Source: Gemmatimonas sp. UBA7669
GTDB taxonomy: Bacteria > Gemmatimonadota > Gemmatimonadetes > Gemmatimonadales > Gemmatimonadaceae
NCBI RefSeq assembly: GCF_002483225.1
Contig: NZ_DLHL01000055.1
Location: 62,001-126,000 of the forward strand
Length of the DNA: 64,000 nt
Direction of reading: 5' to 3'
The notes beneath the pieces were generated by a model, which searched no databases, was not told the DNA's origin, and saw nothing but the letters and a program-made list of their open reading frames with translations. Position numbers and translations under genes: made by a program. Below are positions 41,916 to 49,922 of this stretch, piece by piece. The stretch's first letter is position 1; every line of letters starts with the position of its first letter.

Positions 41916-42421
41916 GGGTTCCTCGCTTTCGTCGTGTCGCTGCTCAGCGGCAGCGTTTCCTGCCGATTGAATCCGAATTCTTCGATGGTGAACTGCACAG
42001 CCTTCTGCTTGATGGCACTCACACGCAGGCGGCCCAGCTGCTGGCCCGCGCGCACGCGGTACTGCACTTTCGAGAAACTGTCGCGGAGAATGGCGACGGA
42101 GTTGTTGCCATCGGGATCGAAGGCGACGGCCACGAGGCGCAGATCGCTGAGCAGCGGACGGATGTCGCTGCTCGACATGAGCGACTTGTACGGGTCGCGG
42201 CGACCCCCGCTGCTGTACGAGTAGGTCTCGCGGGCAATCACGATTTCCGACGGCGCCTTGTCGCCCTTCGTGTTGGCGGCAGGACTGGCGCTGGGCGCCA
42301 CCACGCCGGCCGACTCACCGGACACTGTACGCGTCTTGACGGGCGCGGCCGACTGGGCACCGAGCGACGCCGCCGACATGGCGACGAACGCGAGGGCACT
42401 GAGCGCGAGAGGACGGATCAT
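41912..42421 (-). CDS. pilP: Type IV pilus assembly protein PilP
   Basis: 169 residues with an N-terminal signal (LALSALAFVAMSAASLGAQ). The conserved part GRRDPYKSLMSSSD, LRLVAVAFDPDGNNSVAILR and QYRVRAGQQLGRLRVSAIK resembles the PilP HR domain that links the inner-membrane PilN/O complex to PilQ (family knowledge). Unlike classical PilP there is no lipobox Cys; it would be a periplasmic or N-terminally anchored form. Overlaps pilO and pilQ by four bases each. Confidence 0.86.
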   Translation of the reverse strand: MIRPLALSALAFVAMSAASLGAQSAAPVKTRTVSGESAGVVAPSASPAANTKGDKAPSEIVIARETYSYSSGGRRDPYKSLMSSSDIRPLLSDLRLVAVAFDPDGNNSVAILRDSFSKVQYRVRAGQQLGRLRVSAIKQKAVQFTIEEFGFNRQETLPLSSDTTKARNP

Positions 42422-43032
42422 GACGAACGCTCCTTCGCGGCGCGCGCGGGCGCCGTCTTTTCCACGTACGTTTGCAGCGTGATGGTGGACGCGAGCGCGT
42501 CCTTCTGACTGGTGCGCAGACTCGACGAGGCGCGCTGTGCACCCATGGCAATGCTGAACTTGACCGGCGCCACGATGCGCGGCAGCGAGCCCACGTTGGC
42601 GAGGAACTCGCCCACCTGGTGATAGCCGCCGATGATGGTGACGGTGTAGCGGTAGGTATCGAAGCGCTCACCGGCAATGACCGGCTCCGGCATCACGCCG
42701 CCCACATCCAGGCCGGCGCGGCGTGCCGCCGTGCTGACTTCCTCGAGCAAAGCGGGCACTTCGTTGCCCGTCGGCACGAGACGACGCATGACGGTGAGTG
42801 CCGAGCGATTCTCGGCGGCTTGAGTGCGCAACGACTCGATGGAGCCGCTCGCGAACTCGCGGGCCGCCTTGAGATTGGCTTCCTCGAGCTGCTCGATGCG
42901 CGTTTCATCAAGCGCGAGCTGCTCGTTGGTGGAGGCGTAGGGATACATCCAGTACAGGAACGCCAGAGCGAGCGCCGCGAAGGCAATCAGCAGCTTGACC
43001 TGGTCCCGCTGGGCTGTTGGGAGAATGGACAT
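42418..43032 (-). CDS. pilO: Type IV pilus assembly protein PilO
   Basis: 204 residues. One membrane helix (VKLLIAFAALALAFLYWMYP) is followed by a coiled coil (LALDETRIEQLEEANLKAAR) and a small periplasmic domain (MRRLVPTGNEVPALLEEVST; YRYTVTIIGGYHQVGEFLAN). This is the PilO layout, pairing with PilN as the inner-membrane alignment platform. The stop overlaps the pilP start (ATGA). Confidence 0.9.
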   Translation of the reverse strand: MSILPTAQRDQVKLLIAFAALALAFLYWMYPYASTNEQLALDETRIEQLEEANLKAAREFASGSIESLRTQAAENRSALTVMRRLVPTGNEVPALLEEVSTAARRAGLDVGGVMPEPVIAGERFDTYRYTVTIIGGYHQVGEFLANVGSLPRIVAPVKFSIAMGAQRASSSLRTSQKDALASTITLQTYVEKTAPARAAKERSS

Positions 43033-43044
43033 GATCGACTCGGT

Positions 43045-43806
43045 TCAGCGCACGGGGACAACAAGCGGCGTCGTCTGGATGACGCCCTTCGGGGGCACTT
43101 CGTATTCGGCCTTCAGCTCGAACTGCGTGACGTCCTTGCTGTCGACGATCACGATTTCCGACTTCGTGAGCGCGACCTTCTGGATGAAGGGCGAGCTTTC
43201 GAGCTGCCGCATGAACATCGTGAGGGCCTGAATGTCCACCGTCTGCCCGACGAGCTTGAATTCGAGCGGATGATGCACGGCAATCGTGTCGGCGACCGCC
43301 TTGGCCTTGGCCTCCTTCTTCGCGGCGGCAGCCGCAGCCGGTGCCGCGGCCGTCACCGCCGAATCCCCACCCGGAGGCAATGGCGCATCGCTGGTCTGTT
43401 CAAGCGACGTCAGCCAGGTGTAGGCCGGCAGCGCGCGGCTCACTTCATCGAGGATGTGCGCCCAGTTGTAGCGGTTGTCGTCGATGGTGCGAATGATCTG
43501 CAGCTGGCGATACACGGAGTCGCGCTCGCTCGTGAGCTTGTAGCGCGCCGACAGCACCTTCTCGTAGCGCGTCGAATCGCGTACCGCGCGATCGAGGCGC
43601 TCGCCGAGTTCGGCGGCGCGGGCGTTCTGCGCGGTGAAGAGGAAACCGACGGAGGCGACGGCCACCACGACCGACGCGGCTGCACCGAGCAGCCACGGGT
43701 CCTTGACGCCGCCCCCGAGGGCGCTGAGCGATGACGCGAGGCCCGCGACACCCGAGGTCCGCGTGCCCTTCTTCGCGCCGGGCAGGAGATTGATCTGAAT
43801 CATCAT
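43045..43806 (-). CDS. pilN: Type IV pilus assembly protein PilN
   Basis: 253 residues. It starts with the cytoplasmic PilN peptide MIQINLLPGAKKGTR that binds PilM, followed by a membrane helix (LLGAAASVVVAVASVGFLFT), a charged periplasmic coil and a domain with LPAYTWLTSLEQTSDAPLP and FKLVGQTVDIQALTMFMRQL. An Ala/Lys-rich insert separates these. It is 12 bases before pilO and 11 after pilM, so co-transcription is expected. Confidence 0.93.
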   Translation of the reverse strand: MMIQINLLPGAKKGTRTSGVAGLASSLSALGGGVKDPWLLGAAASVVVAVASVGFLFTAQNARAAELGERLDRAVRDSTRYEKVLSARYKLTSERDSVYRQLQIIRTIDDNRYNWAHILDEVSRALPAYTWLTSLEQTSDAPLPPGGDSAVTAAAPAAAAAAKKEAKAKAVADTIAVHHPLEFKLVGQTVDIQALTMFMRQLESSPFIQKVALTKSEIVIVDSKDVTQFELKAEYEVPPKGVIQTTPLVVPVR

Positions 43807-43817
43807 GGGCGGGATCC

Positions 43818-44858
43818 TCAGGCGGCCGCGCGAAGGGCGAGGCCCACCGGCAGCATGAGCAGCGGGGCGACTTCGTCCGTGGAGAGGAATTCCATGGCTC
43901 CCTCACGCACCGTGAGCTGGGCCAGGGCGTTGGCCGGCTGCACCGGCATGCGCAGACGATCAGCCAGCCAGGGCAACAGACCCGGCACTCGGCTTCCACC
44001 ACCGCAGGCGTACACCGCGCGGATGGCGCCGAAGCTGCGCGACGAAGTAGCGAGGAAGGTCGCAGCGCGCTCGAGGCCGATGGCGAGTTCTTCACCGCGC
44101 ATGGCGATGATGTTCTGAAGCAGGTGATGTGACTCGCCGCCACGCAGCAGGTCTTCGGCTTCATCCGCGCTCAGGCCTTCGCGCTGCAAGTCCTCGCGGA
44201 AGCGCCGCGTACCCACGCCCAGATCGCGCGTGAGAATGGGCGTGCCGTCGTCGAGGATGTTGAGGTTGGTGGCTTCGTTGCCGATGTTGAGCAGCGCCAC
44301 CGTCCCGTTCATGGCATCGGGATAGTTGGTCTCGAAGGCGTTGTGCAGCGCGAACGCGTCGACGTCGATGACCGAAGCCGGCGCACCGGCTTCCTGCAGC
44401 AGATTCTGCCGCGTCTCGACGAGTTCACGCTTGGCAGCCACGAGCAACACGCTCATGTCGAGGCCATCGCCGTCGGGGTCGAGCACCTGGAAGTCGAGCT
44501 CGACGGAGTCCATGTCAAAGGGCACGTGCTGTTCCGCTTCCCAGCGCATCAGCTCACGCGCCTGCTGCTCCTTCACGCGCTCCATCTGAATCTTCTTGAC
44601 GATGACATCGCGTCCGCCGACGGCGGCCACGATGTGCTTCGTCTTGACGCCCGTCGCGGCGATGGTCTGGCGGATGGCGTCGGCCACGATACCGTGGTCC
44701 ATGACTTCGCCTTCCACGATGACCGTGTCGTTGAGCGGCGTGATGACGACCTTCGCCAGCTCCGGCTTCGATCCGCTGTGATCGATGACGACGGCCTTGA
44801 CGAGGCCTGAGCCGACATCAAGTCCGACCGTGAGTTTCTTCCGACCGAAGAGCGCCAT
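43818..44858 (-). CDS. pilM: Type IV pilus assembly protein PilM
   Basis: Actin-like cytoplasmic ATP-binding protein of the pilus platform. 346 residues. The phosphate-1 loop TVGLDVGSGLVKAVVIDHSG, VAAVGGRDVIVKKIQMERVK, EVMDHGIVADAIRQTIAATG, and LLNIGNEATNLNILDDGTPI are typical. VYACGGGSRVPGLLPWLADR is the adenosine motif. The ATG at 44858 (MALFGRKKLTVG) is used; the frame continues ten residues upstream. It starts the core pilMNOPQ unit. Confidence 0.94.
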   Translation of the reverse strand: MALFGRKKLTVGLDVGSGLVKAVVIDHSGSKPELAKVVITPLNDTVIVEGEVMDHGIVADAIRQTIAATGVKTKHIVAAVGGRDVIVKKIQMERVKEQQARELMRWEAEQHVPFDMDSVELDFQVLDPDGDGLDMSVLLVAAKRELVETRQNLLQEAGAPASVIDVDAFALHNAFETNYPDAMNGTVALLNIGNEATNLNILDDGTPILTRDLGVGTRRFREDLQREGLSADEAEDLLRGGESHHLLQNIIAMRGEELAIGLERAATFLATSSRSFGAIRAVYACGGGSRVPGLLPWLADRLRMPVQPANALAQLTVREGAMEFLSTDEVAPLLMLPVGLALRAAA

Positions 44859-44933
44859 GGGACTGGGGGGTTGCACAGTGAGGAGCATTCCGCCTGTCCC
44901 GCGCGGCGTACGGCTTGAGGGACAGATTGACCT

Positions 44934-44946
44934 GTCAGGACCTGAC
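44934..44946 (-). promoter_or_regulatory. Palindrome in the pilM leader
   Basis: GTCAGG-A-CCTGAC is a perfect 6-1-6 inverted repeat about 75 bases before the pilM ATG. It lies in the 240-base gap 44859-45098, where no gene and no clear sigma-54 box were found. A regulator-binding site for the pilM operon is a reasonable guess. Confidence 0.35.
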
Positions 44947-45098
44947 TTGTCTCCCTTGAAACGACCCGCGACTCACGAGGTAACGCTGGTCACAGGGGGG
45001 TTCACGGGCGTGCGGTGCCACTTTGTGACAGTGCGGGCCCATTCAGCCTCCAACGGGTCGGTCCTTCTGACCGGGTGTCGGTTATCCGGTGACATAGG

Positions 45099-46160
45099 TC
45101 ACCAACCTCGACCTGGCGTGCGAATGCCAAACACGGCGGCACGCGGACGGGCGAGTGTGGCCAGCGCGAGATCCACTGCGCAGGGGTCGAACTGCAGGCG
45201 CGAAGACGGGCCCAATTGCACGACATCGGTCGCGGCGTCATTCGCAATGACGGCGCCGTGCACCGTGAGTTGCCCGGCGCGCGCATCAAGCGAACGACGC
45301 ACCATCAGCAGGCCTCGCAGCTCCACTTGCCCTTCGATGACGACGTTGCCGTTGACGACCAGCAGTCCGTTCCAACGCAGCGGACCGCGAAGGGTGAGCA
45401 ATGGGACGTCGAAACGGCGAGCGCGCCAACCCGGGTCGGAAATGGGCGACTGCACCGCGTCGGTGTTGGCGTGCGCCGGCAACCGAGCCAGTACATCGGC
45501 CCAGCCGTTCTCCACGGCATCGCGCTGTGCGGACGTCGTGGCCCGCCATGCCGGCATGGTGGACCACAGGCGTCCGCTGTCTGGTGAGACATCGGCCGCC
45601 ACGACTGGCGGGACACTGGGCAGCACATACGTGCCCGGACACCATGACGTGGCGAGGGGCGCGGTCTCCGAGATTGTTACACCGTCTTCGCCCTCCACCA
45701 TGGCCAATGCGGTGAGCGGCGACTCGCGAGGTACGACGGGCGGTGCGAGCCAGAAGGCGCGCCGTTCAGTACGGCGGGCAACGAGAGTTCCCGGTGGACC
45801 ACTGGTGGCGGCGGGCTGTGCATCGAGTTCCAGCCACGCGACGAGCGGATGGGTGCGTTGCCAGGACGAGCGCACTCGAATGGCTTCGACGTGCGCATCC
45901 GGGCGCCAAACACGTTGTGCGAGGTCATGTCGCGTCAGCGAATCCTGCGCGTACGTGGCGACCGCCTGCACCGCGGCTTCGTCGAGTGCGCGTACCACCT
46001 GCTGCGCGCGACGTGCGGAGTCCGCGCTGCGTGACGCGCGCCATGCCGTATGCAGCAGGCCGGTGGCGAGCAGGCTGATACTGGCCACGACCACAATGGT
46101 GAGTGGCAGGGTGCTACCTTTTCGCCTGCGGCCTCGCCGTGATTGCCCATTGCTCTTCAT
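45099..46160 (-). CDS. Pilus-associated PilX-like or bactofilin-like minor pilin
   Basis: 353 residues. A basic N-terminus and hydrophobic helix (GSTLPLTIVVVASISLLATG) resemble PilX-type proteins, which lack the usual Glu at position 5. The middle is Trp/Arg-rich without known motifs; the last 100 residues (GPLRWNGLLVVNGNVVIEGQ, VELRGLLMVRRSLDARAGQL, TVHGAVIAND) form regular beta repeats, reminiscent of a beta-helix. The gene overlaps the PilW-like gene by four bases. Assignment to pilus biogenesis rests on the leader and neighbours. Confidence 0.7.
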   Translation of the reverse strand: MKSNGQSRRGRRRKGSTLPLTIVVVASISLLATGLLHTAWRASRSADSARRAQQVVRALDEAAVQAVATYAQDSLTRHDLAQRVWRPDAHVEAIRVRSSWQRTHPLVAWLELDAQPAATSGPPGTLVARRTERRAFWLAPPVVPRESPLTALAMVEGEDGVTISETAPLATSWCPGTYVLPSVPPVVAADVSPDSGRLWSTMPAWRATTSAQRDAVENGWADVLARLPAHANTDAVQSPISDPGWRARRFDVPLLTLRGPLRWNGLLVVNGNVVIEGQVELRGLLMVRRSLDARAGQLTVHGAVIANDAATDVVQLGPSSRLQFDPCAVDLALATLARPRAAVFGIRTPGRGW

Positions 46161-47086
46161 GGCTGTGGCGGGAGCGAGTCAGGCTGCGGCGCGCCGCGCA
46201 GCGCCAATTGCACCTGCACCGAATCGCCGGCGCCAACGGTGCGACCGGCGGTGGTGTGCGGCGCGCGCAGCGTGAGCGTCAGCAGCGCGGCCTCACTGGC
46301 GTTGGATGTGGGCGCCCCCCGCCAGTTCGCAGCCTGAATGCGCATACCACCGGCGACGGCGCTGTAGAGTGGCCCGGCCAGCGGCTGGACCGTTTCCCAT
46401 CCGCTCACATCAAGCGTGCGACGACCGATCCACCATTGCCCATCGCTGCGGTAGTGCGTGTAACGCGTACGACGCTGCAGCAGCACGGGCGTACCCGGTG
46501 CGAGGTCGGGCCCCCAGGTGGAGTCCACCACCGTACGCCAACGCGGCAGACGCAGTCCGTCACCCGCTGCGCCGCACGGTCCCTGGCCCAGCGCGCTCCA
46601 TGTACCGGTCGCCATCCGTGCGGGCACTGGCGCGCTGACCAGTGCCCCGCCGGTGGGGAACGCCGCGTGTTGCCAAGCGGTGAGCGCATCGCCGGGGCGC
46701 GCCACGCCGAGTGGCGAGGGGCTGAGCGCCGACATGTCGCCCAACACCAATTGATCAGGGGCCGGCCGATTGCAAACCACGGCCGCCGCCAATACCGCGT
46801 CGAACTCGAGCAGCGTGTCACTGACCGCCACCACATCACCCACGCGCAATCGATCGACATCGTGCGACAACACAAGCACCGCATGCCGCAGCTCGCGCGA
46901 CACCTGCAGTGTGCGTCCCTGGGTGCGTGCGGAGCGCGCAACGGAGAGCATCAGCATGACGGCCAGGCTGCCCATGATCGCCATGAGCGGCAGGGCCACC
47001 AGCAGCTCGATGAGGCTGCTGCCGCGAGGGCGGCGGCGTCTTGTTTGGCGTCGCGCCGCGCGAAGTGACCCGGACCTCACTCGCAT
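46157..47086 (-). CDS. PilW-like minor pilin
   Basis: 309 residues. A type III prepilin leader is visible: basic arm, then G-SSLIELLVALPLMAIMG with cleavage after Gly and Glu at position 5. The rest (RELRHAVLVLSHDVDRLRVG; GDSVQVQLALRGAPQ) matches the PilW-like pattern of a long minor pilin. It lies between the PilV-like and PilX-like genes, overlapping both, the usual order of a minor-pilin cluster. Function in pilus priming is by analogy. Confidence 0.75.
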   Translation of the reverse strand: MRVRSGSLRAARRQTRRRRPRGSSLIELLVALPLMAIMGSLAVMLMLSVARSARTQGRTLQVSRELRHAVLVLSHDVDRLRVGDVVAVSDTLLEFDAVLAAAVVCNRPAPDQLVLGDMSALSPSPLGVARPGDALTAWQHAAFPTGGALVSAPVPARMATGTWSALGQGPCGAAGDGLRLPRWRTVVDSTWGPDLAPGTPVLLQRRTRYTHYRSDGQWWIGRRTLDVSGWETVQPLAGPLYSAVAGGMRIQAANWRGAPTSNASEAALLTLTLRAPHTTAGRTVGAGDSVQVQLALRGAPQPDSLPPQP

Positions 47087-47463
47087 AACGCAGCCCCCAG
47101 CGACGACAACTCATGCCAGGTTTGGCCAGTATTCGACACGACGAGCGCACTGGGTCGCCACATCAGGCGCAGCCGCTCGTGTCGCGCCGGCCCGTCCGGC
47201 TGCTCCGTCCCATCCACCGTATAGCGATTCCGCACCGCTTCATTCGTGGTTGAAGCCGACGACTCACAGGCATGCAGCTGCAGCGCACTGCTATGTGAGA
47301 GCAGCGTGCGCTGCGCCACGTCCTGTGCGAGGGCGCTGTTCACGAGCATGGCCGACGAGTTGGCCAACAGCAGCACCACCGTGGCGCTGGCGCTCAGCAG
47401 CACCATGGCCACGCAGCACTCGACGAGCGCGCGCCCGGATCGGAGAGTGGGCAGATGTGACAT
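47077..47463 (-). CDS. PilV-like minor pilin
   Basis: 128 residues. The leader reads SGRALVECCVAMVLLSASA: cleavage after Gly leaves R-A-L-V-E with the required Glu at position 5, followed by an unusual Cys pair in the helix. A short globular tail follows (LQLHACESSASTTNEAVRNR; ERLRLMWRPSALVVSNTG). The start codon directly abuts a 10-bp hairpin and has no ribosome site, so the true start may differ. It overlaps the PilW-like gene by 10 bases. Confidence 0.68.
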   Translation of the reverse strand: MSHLPTLRSGRALVECCVAMVLLSASATVVLLLANSSAMLVNSALAQDVAQRTLLSHSSALQLHACESSASTTNEAVRNRYTVDGTEQPDGPARHERLRLMWRPSALVVSNTGQTWHELSSLGAALCE

Positions 47464-47489
47464 GGGGCCACGGTATCACCCGTGGCCCC
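47464..47489 (-). terminator. Hairpin between the histidine kinase gene and the minor-pilin cluster
   Basis: GGGGCCACGG (47464-47473) pairs perfectly with CCGTGGCCCC (47480-47489). The stem ends exactly before the ATG at 47463 and has no T-run. It may end the kinase transcript or control entry into the minor-pilin genes. Confidence 0.5.
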
Positions 47490-47520
47490 AGATCATGTCA
47501 TCAGAACGTTGCGCGTTGTG

Positions 47521-48723
47521 TCATGGGAACGCGGGCGGCACATCGGCTGCGATACGTCGCAAGCCGCTGGCGTGCAGCGGCAGCAGAATGACAAAGGCCG
47601 CACCACCTTCGCGGGCCCGCTGCACCCAAATCGTGCCGCCCAGATTCTCGATGGTGCTGGCCACGATGGCGAGTCCGAGGCCCGTGCCCTTCCCCGGCTG
47701 CTTGGTGGAGAAGAACGGCTCGAAAATGCGCTCTTCGTCTTCGGGCGAAACGCCGGTGCCCGAGTCGGCAATAACCACCTGCAGAAAGCGCGACGGAGAC
47801 TCGGGCCTGGCCAGCCAGGCGATGGCGCGCTTGCTGGGCCGGTGCGCCCAGCGCTGCGGCTCCGGGTCGGTGCGCCGCTTCTCAATGGACTCAGTAAAGG
47901 CCGAGGCCTCGTTGATGCGCGAGCGAATGACGATGTCGCCCTCGCGGTCCATCGCATCCACCGCATTCAGCAGCAAGTTCACGAACACCTGCTCCAGATC
48001 ATGCCGCTCGGCGTACACCACGCCATCCGGGGCCTCGAGTTCGCGGTCCAGACGGAAGCGCCGCACAATGCCCTGATCGGCCAGGAGACGCAGCACGTCC
48101 TCGATGACCTCGTCCACCACGATGGGCTTGGGAGTGAGCCGGCGCGGACGCGCGTAATCAAGCAGGCCGCGCATGATGCGATCAATGCGCGTGATTTCGC
48201 GCTCGAGCGCATCGATGGGCTCGGCCGTGCCCGGCACGTCCCGTGTGCGCATGCGCAGCAGGTGCGCATAGTTGGCAATGGCCGACACCGGATTGCCGAT
48301 TTCGTGCGAGATGCCGGCGGCAATGCGCCCCATGGTGGCGAGTTTCTCCACCCGCAGCCTGGACTGCGTGGCCGCGTTCATCTGCTCGGTCATGCGGTTG
48401 ATGCTGTCGGCGAGGCGGTTGAACTCCTCGGTGCTGGCCGGCGGGACGGTGCGTGACGAGTCGCCCTTGGCCATGGCGTCGGCGGCCTCTACACAGTGTC
48501 CAAGCGGCTGCTCAATGAGTTCGGCCACCTGCCTCTGCAGCATGCTGGCCGACACGAGGGCAATGAGAAACACCAACAGCACGACGATGGGCCACCGGAT
48601 GGCAGCGGGCAGCTGCTCGGTGAACCACATGGTGGTGATAATGGCAACAATGAGACCGCTGCTGGCGAGGACGAGCACGCGCTGCAGGCGATCGTGGATG
48701 CTGGGCCGCTTGATTTCCGTCAC
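47521..48723 (-). CDS. Membrane sensor histidine kinase with HAMP domain
   Basis: About 400 residues. Two membrane helices (VLVLASSGLIVAIITTMWF; WPIVVLLVFLIALVSASM) with almost no periplasmic loop are followed by a HAMP region (QPLGHCVEAADAMAKGDSSR), a phospho-His helix (MGRIAAGISHEIGNPVSAIA), and a catalytic domain with N box NLLLNAVDAMDREGD, G1 IADSGTGVSPEDEE and G2 GKGTGLGLAIVASTIE. The GTG at 48723 is preferred to a TTG at 48771 because the latter lies in the pilA terminator. It sits between pilA and the minor pilins; it may signal to PilR or to another regulator. Confidence 0.88.
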   Translation of the reverse strand: MTEIKRPSIHDRLQRVLVLASSGLIVAIITTMWFTEQLPAAIRWPIVVLLVFLIALVSASMLQRQVAELIEQPLGHCVEAADAMAKGDSSRTVPPASTEEFNRLADSINRMTEQMNAATQSRLRVEKLATMGRIAAGISHEIGNPVSAIANYAHLLRMRTRDVPGTAEPIDALEREITRIDRIMRGLLDYARPRRLTPKPIVVDEVIEDVLRLLADQGIVRRFRLDRELEAPDGVVYAERHDLEQVFVNLLLNAVDAMDREGDIVIRSRINEASAFTESIEKRRTDPEPQRWAHRPSKRAIAWLARPESPSRFLQVVIADSGTGVSPEDEERIFEPFFSTKQPGKGTGLGLAIVASTIENLGGTIWVQRAREGGAAFVILLPLHASGLRRIAADVPPAFP

Positions 48724-48772
48724 GCGGGGAGGATGCAACCTCGGCGCGAGTGGGGCAACCGGAAACGGCAAA

Positions 48773-48796
48773 GGGGTCAGGCTTTCGCCCGACCCC
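48773..48796 (-). terminator. Terminator-like hairpin after pilA
   Basis: GGGGTC (48773-48778) pairs with GACCCC (48791-48796), with inner GGC/GCC pairing across one mismatch. On the minus strand it is followed by TTTGCCGTTT. It lies 81 bases past the pilA stop. Confidence 0.6.
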
Positions 48797-48876
48797 TCCC
48801 CCCCAACCAGTGTGGCCTGCCGTGGCTGGCCGTGCTGTTGGATTGTCCGTGTTGCGTGCTGCGGTAAGCCGGTGGC

Positions 48877-49254
48877 TTACTTGCAGGCCGCGCCGTACGG
48901 GATGCCTTCCTCGATCGGCGCCACAGCCGCGGCACCCACCGCGATCTGGCAAACCACACCCGAGGCGGCATGCGTGGCCGTCGCGCTCCAACCGTCAGCC
49001 GCCGGCGTCACAGCCACAACCATGCCTTCCGAGCCGTAGGTCGCGGGGACCGTCCAACCCAAATACGTGCCACCCTCGGAGAAGAACGCTTCGCCCATCG
49101 GGACCAGGTTCTTCAGGTCGGACTTGGCGGCCGTGACGTAGGCCTTCTTCTTGGTGTCAGCGAACTTCGGGATCGCGATCGCGGCCAGGATGCCGATGAT
49201 GACGACGACGATCAGGAGTTCGATGAGGGTGAAACCCTTGCGAGTGCGCTTCAT
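48877..49254 (-). CDS. pilA: Type IVa pilin, main candidate pilus subunit
   Basis: 125 residues. Class III leader MKRTRKG with cleavage before FTLIELLIVVVIIGILAAIA (Glu-5 present), then the helical spine (AIPKFADTKKKAYVTAAKSD) and a short globular domain with two Cys near the C-terminus that likely close a D-loop (GVVCQIAV and GAACK). It is short compared with classical pilins (about 145-160). A sequence matching a sigma-54 promoter lies about 75 bases upstream, and a terminator follows, so it is probably a single, PilR-controlled transcript. Confidence 0.93.
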   Translation of the reverse strand: MKRTRKGFTLIELLIVVVIIGILAAIAIPKFADTKKKAYVTAAKSDLKNLVPMGEAFFSEGGTYLGWTVPATYGSEGMVVAVTPAADGWSATATHAASGVVCQIAVGAAAVAPIEEGIPYGAACK

Positions 49255-49326
49255 GGTGGAATCTCCAATGGGGGTTGGTGCGTCGGGCTCGTCCTAGGTG
49301 ACGCGCCCTTCGACGCCATGCAGAAT

Positions 49327-49342
49327 GGCAACTGCCTTGCCA
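49327..49342 (-). promoter_or_regulatory. Sigma-54 (-24/-12) promoter ahead of pilA
   Basis: Read on the minus strand the site is TGGCAAGGCAGTTGCC. The GG of TGG and the GC of TTGC are separated by exactly 10 bases, as the consensus TGGCACG-N4-TTGCA requires. It would give a leader of about 60 bases before the pilA ATG. A PilR-type sigma-54 activator is encoded 0.7 kb upstream, consistent with PilR control. The rest of the 305-base gap 49255-49559 holds the terminator of the second pilin and no gene. Confidence 0.75.
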
Positions 49343-49496
49343 GCACGGCGGCCCCAATTAAAGCTGTTGCCACATAACGACTTGCATCATTTCTACGCGC
49401 ATTGGGTCCTCGCGACGGCGCTCGGATTTCGCAAGATTCCTTGCAGCGTGCAATCCCCCAGTCGCGGCCTGCCCAATCGCCCTGTGCCGGCAACGA

Positions 49497-49528
49497 AACA
49501 GCGCCGTCACGGCTGTGACGGCGCTGTT
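49497..49528 (-). terminator. Strong hairpin terminator after the second pilin gene
   Basis: AACAGCGCCGTCAC (49497-49510) pairs perfectly over 14 bp with GTGACGGCGCTGTT (49515-49528) around a four-base loop. The T-rich signal is built into the stem foot and next bases. It lies 32 bases past the second pilin stop. Confidence 0.75.
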
Positions 49529-49559
49529 CATCTCCCCTGGCCCGCGGTGCAACGCGGCA

Positions 49560-49922
49560 TCAGTTGCAGACAGTGCTGCTCTTGATGTTGGGGCCCGAAG
49601 TGAGCGTGCACTGCACGCCGGGCAGCGCCGTATGGCTGGCGGTGGCGGTCCAGCCCTGACCGGCAGGCGTGAACGAGAGCGTCACGCCCTGTGAGCCCAG
49701 CGGCGGGGTGAAATTGGCGTAGGACTGGTCCTGGGAGAACACGGTCTCCGCCATCGTGGCCACGCGCTTGAGATCCGCCTTCATGGTGGCGTAGTGCGAC
49801 CGGCGCTTGGAATCACCGAACTTGGTGATGCCCAGCATGGCCAGCAGACCGATGATGACGACCACGGTCAGCATTTCGATGAACGTGAATCCGGCGCGGC
49901 GTCGCGAATGGGATTGTGACAT
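49560..49922 (-). CDS. Second type IV pilin-like protein, paralogue of PilA
   Basis: 120 residues. Leader of seven or more basic residues, then AG-FTFIEMLTVVVIIGLLAML with Glu-5. The globular part keeps the same pattern as the main pilin (LSFTPAGQGWTATASH compared with VAVTPAADGWSATATH) and two C-terminal Cys residues (GVQCTL, STVCN). The ATG overlaps the pilR stop (TGATG), so it is coupled to pilR rather than having its own sigma-54 promoter. It may be a minor or alternative pilin. Confidence 0.85.
   Translation of the reverse strand: MSQSHSRRRAGFTFIEMLTVVVIIGLLAMLGITKFGDSKRRSHYATMKADLKRVATMAETVFSQDQSYANFTPPLGSQGVTLSFTPAGQGWTATASHTALPGVQCTLTSGPNIKSSTVCN

Noticed and set aside
44859..45098. 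Possible sigma-54 promoter before pilM (TGGCACCGCAC)
   Set aside because: The -12 element is missing at the correct distance.
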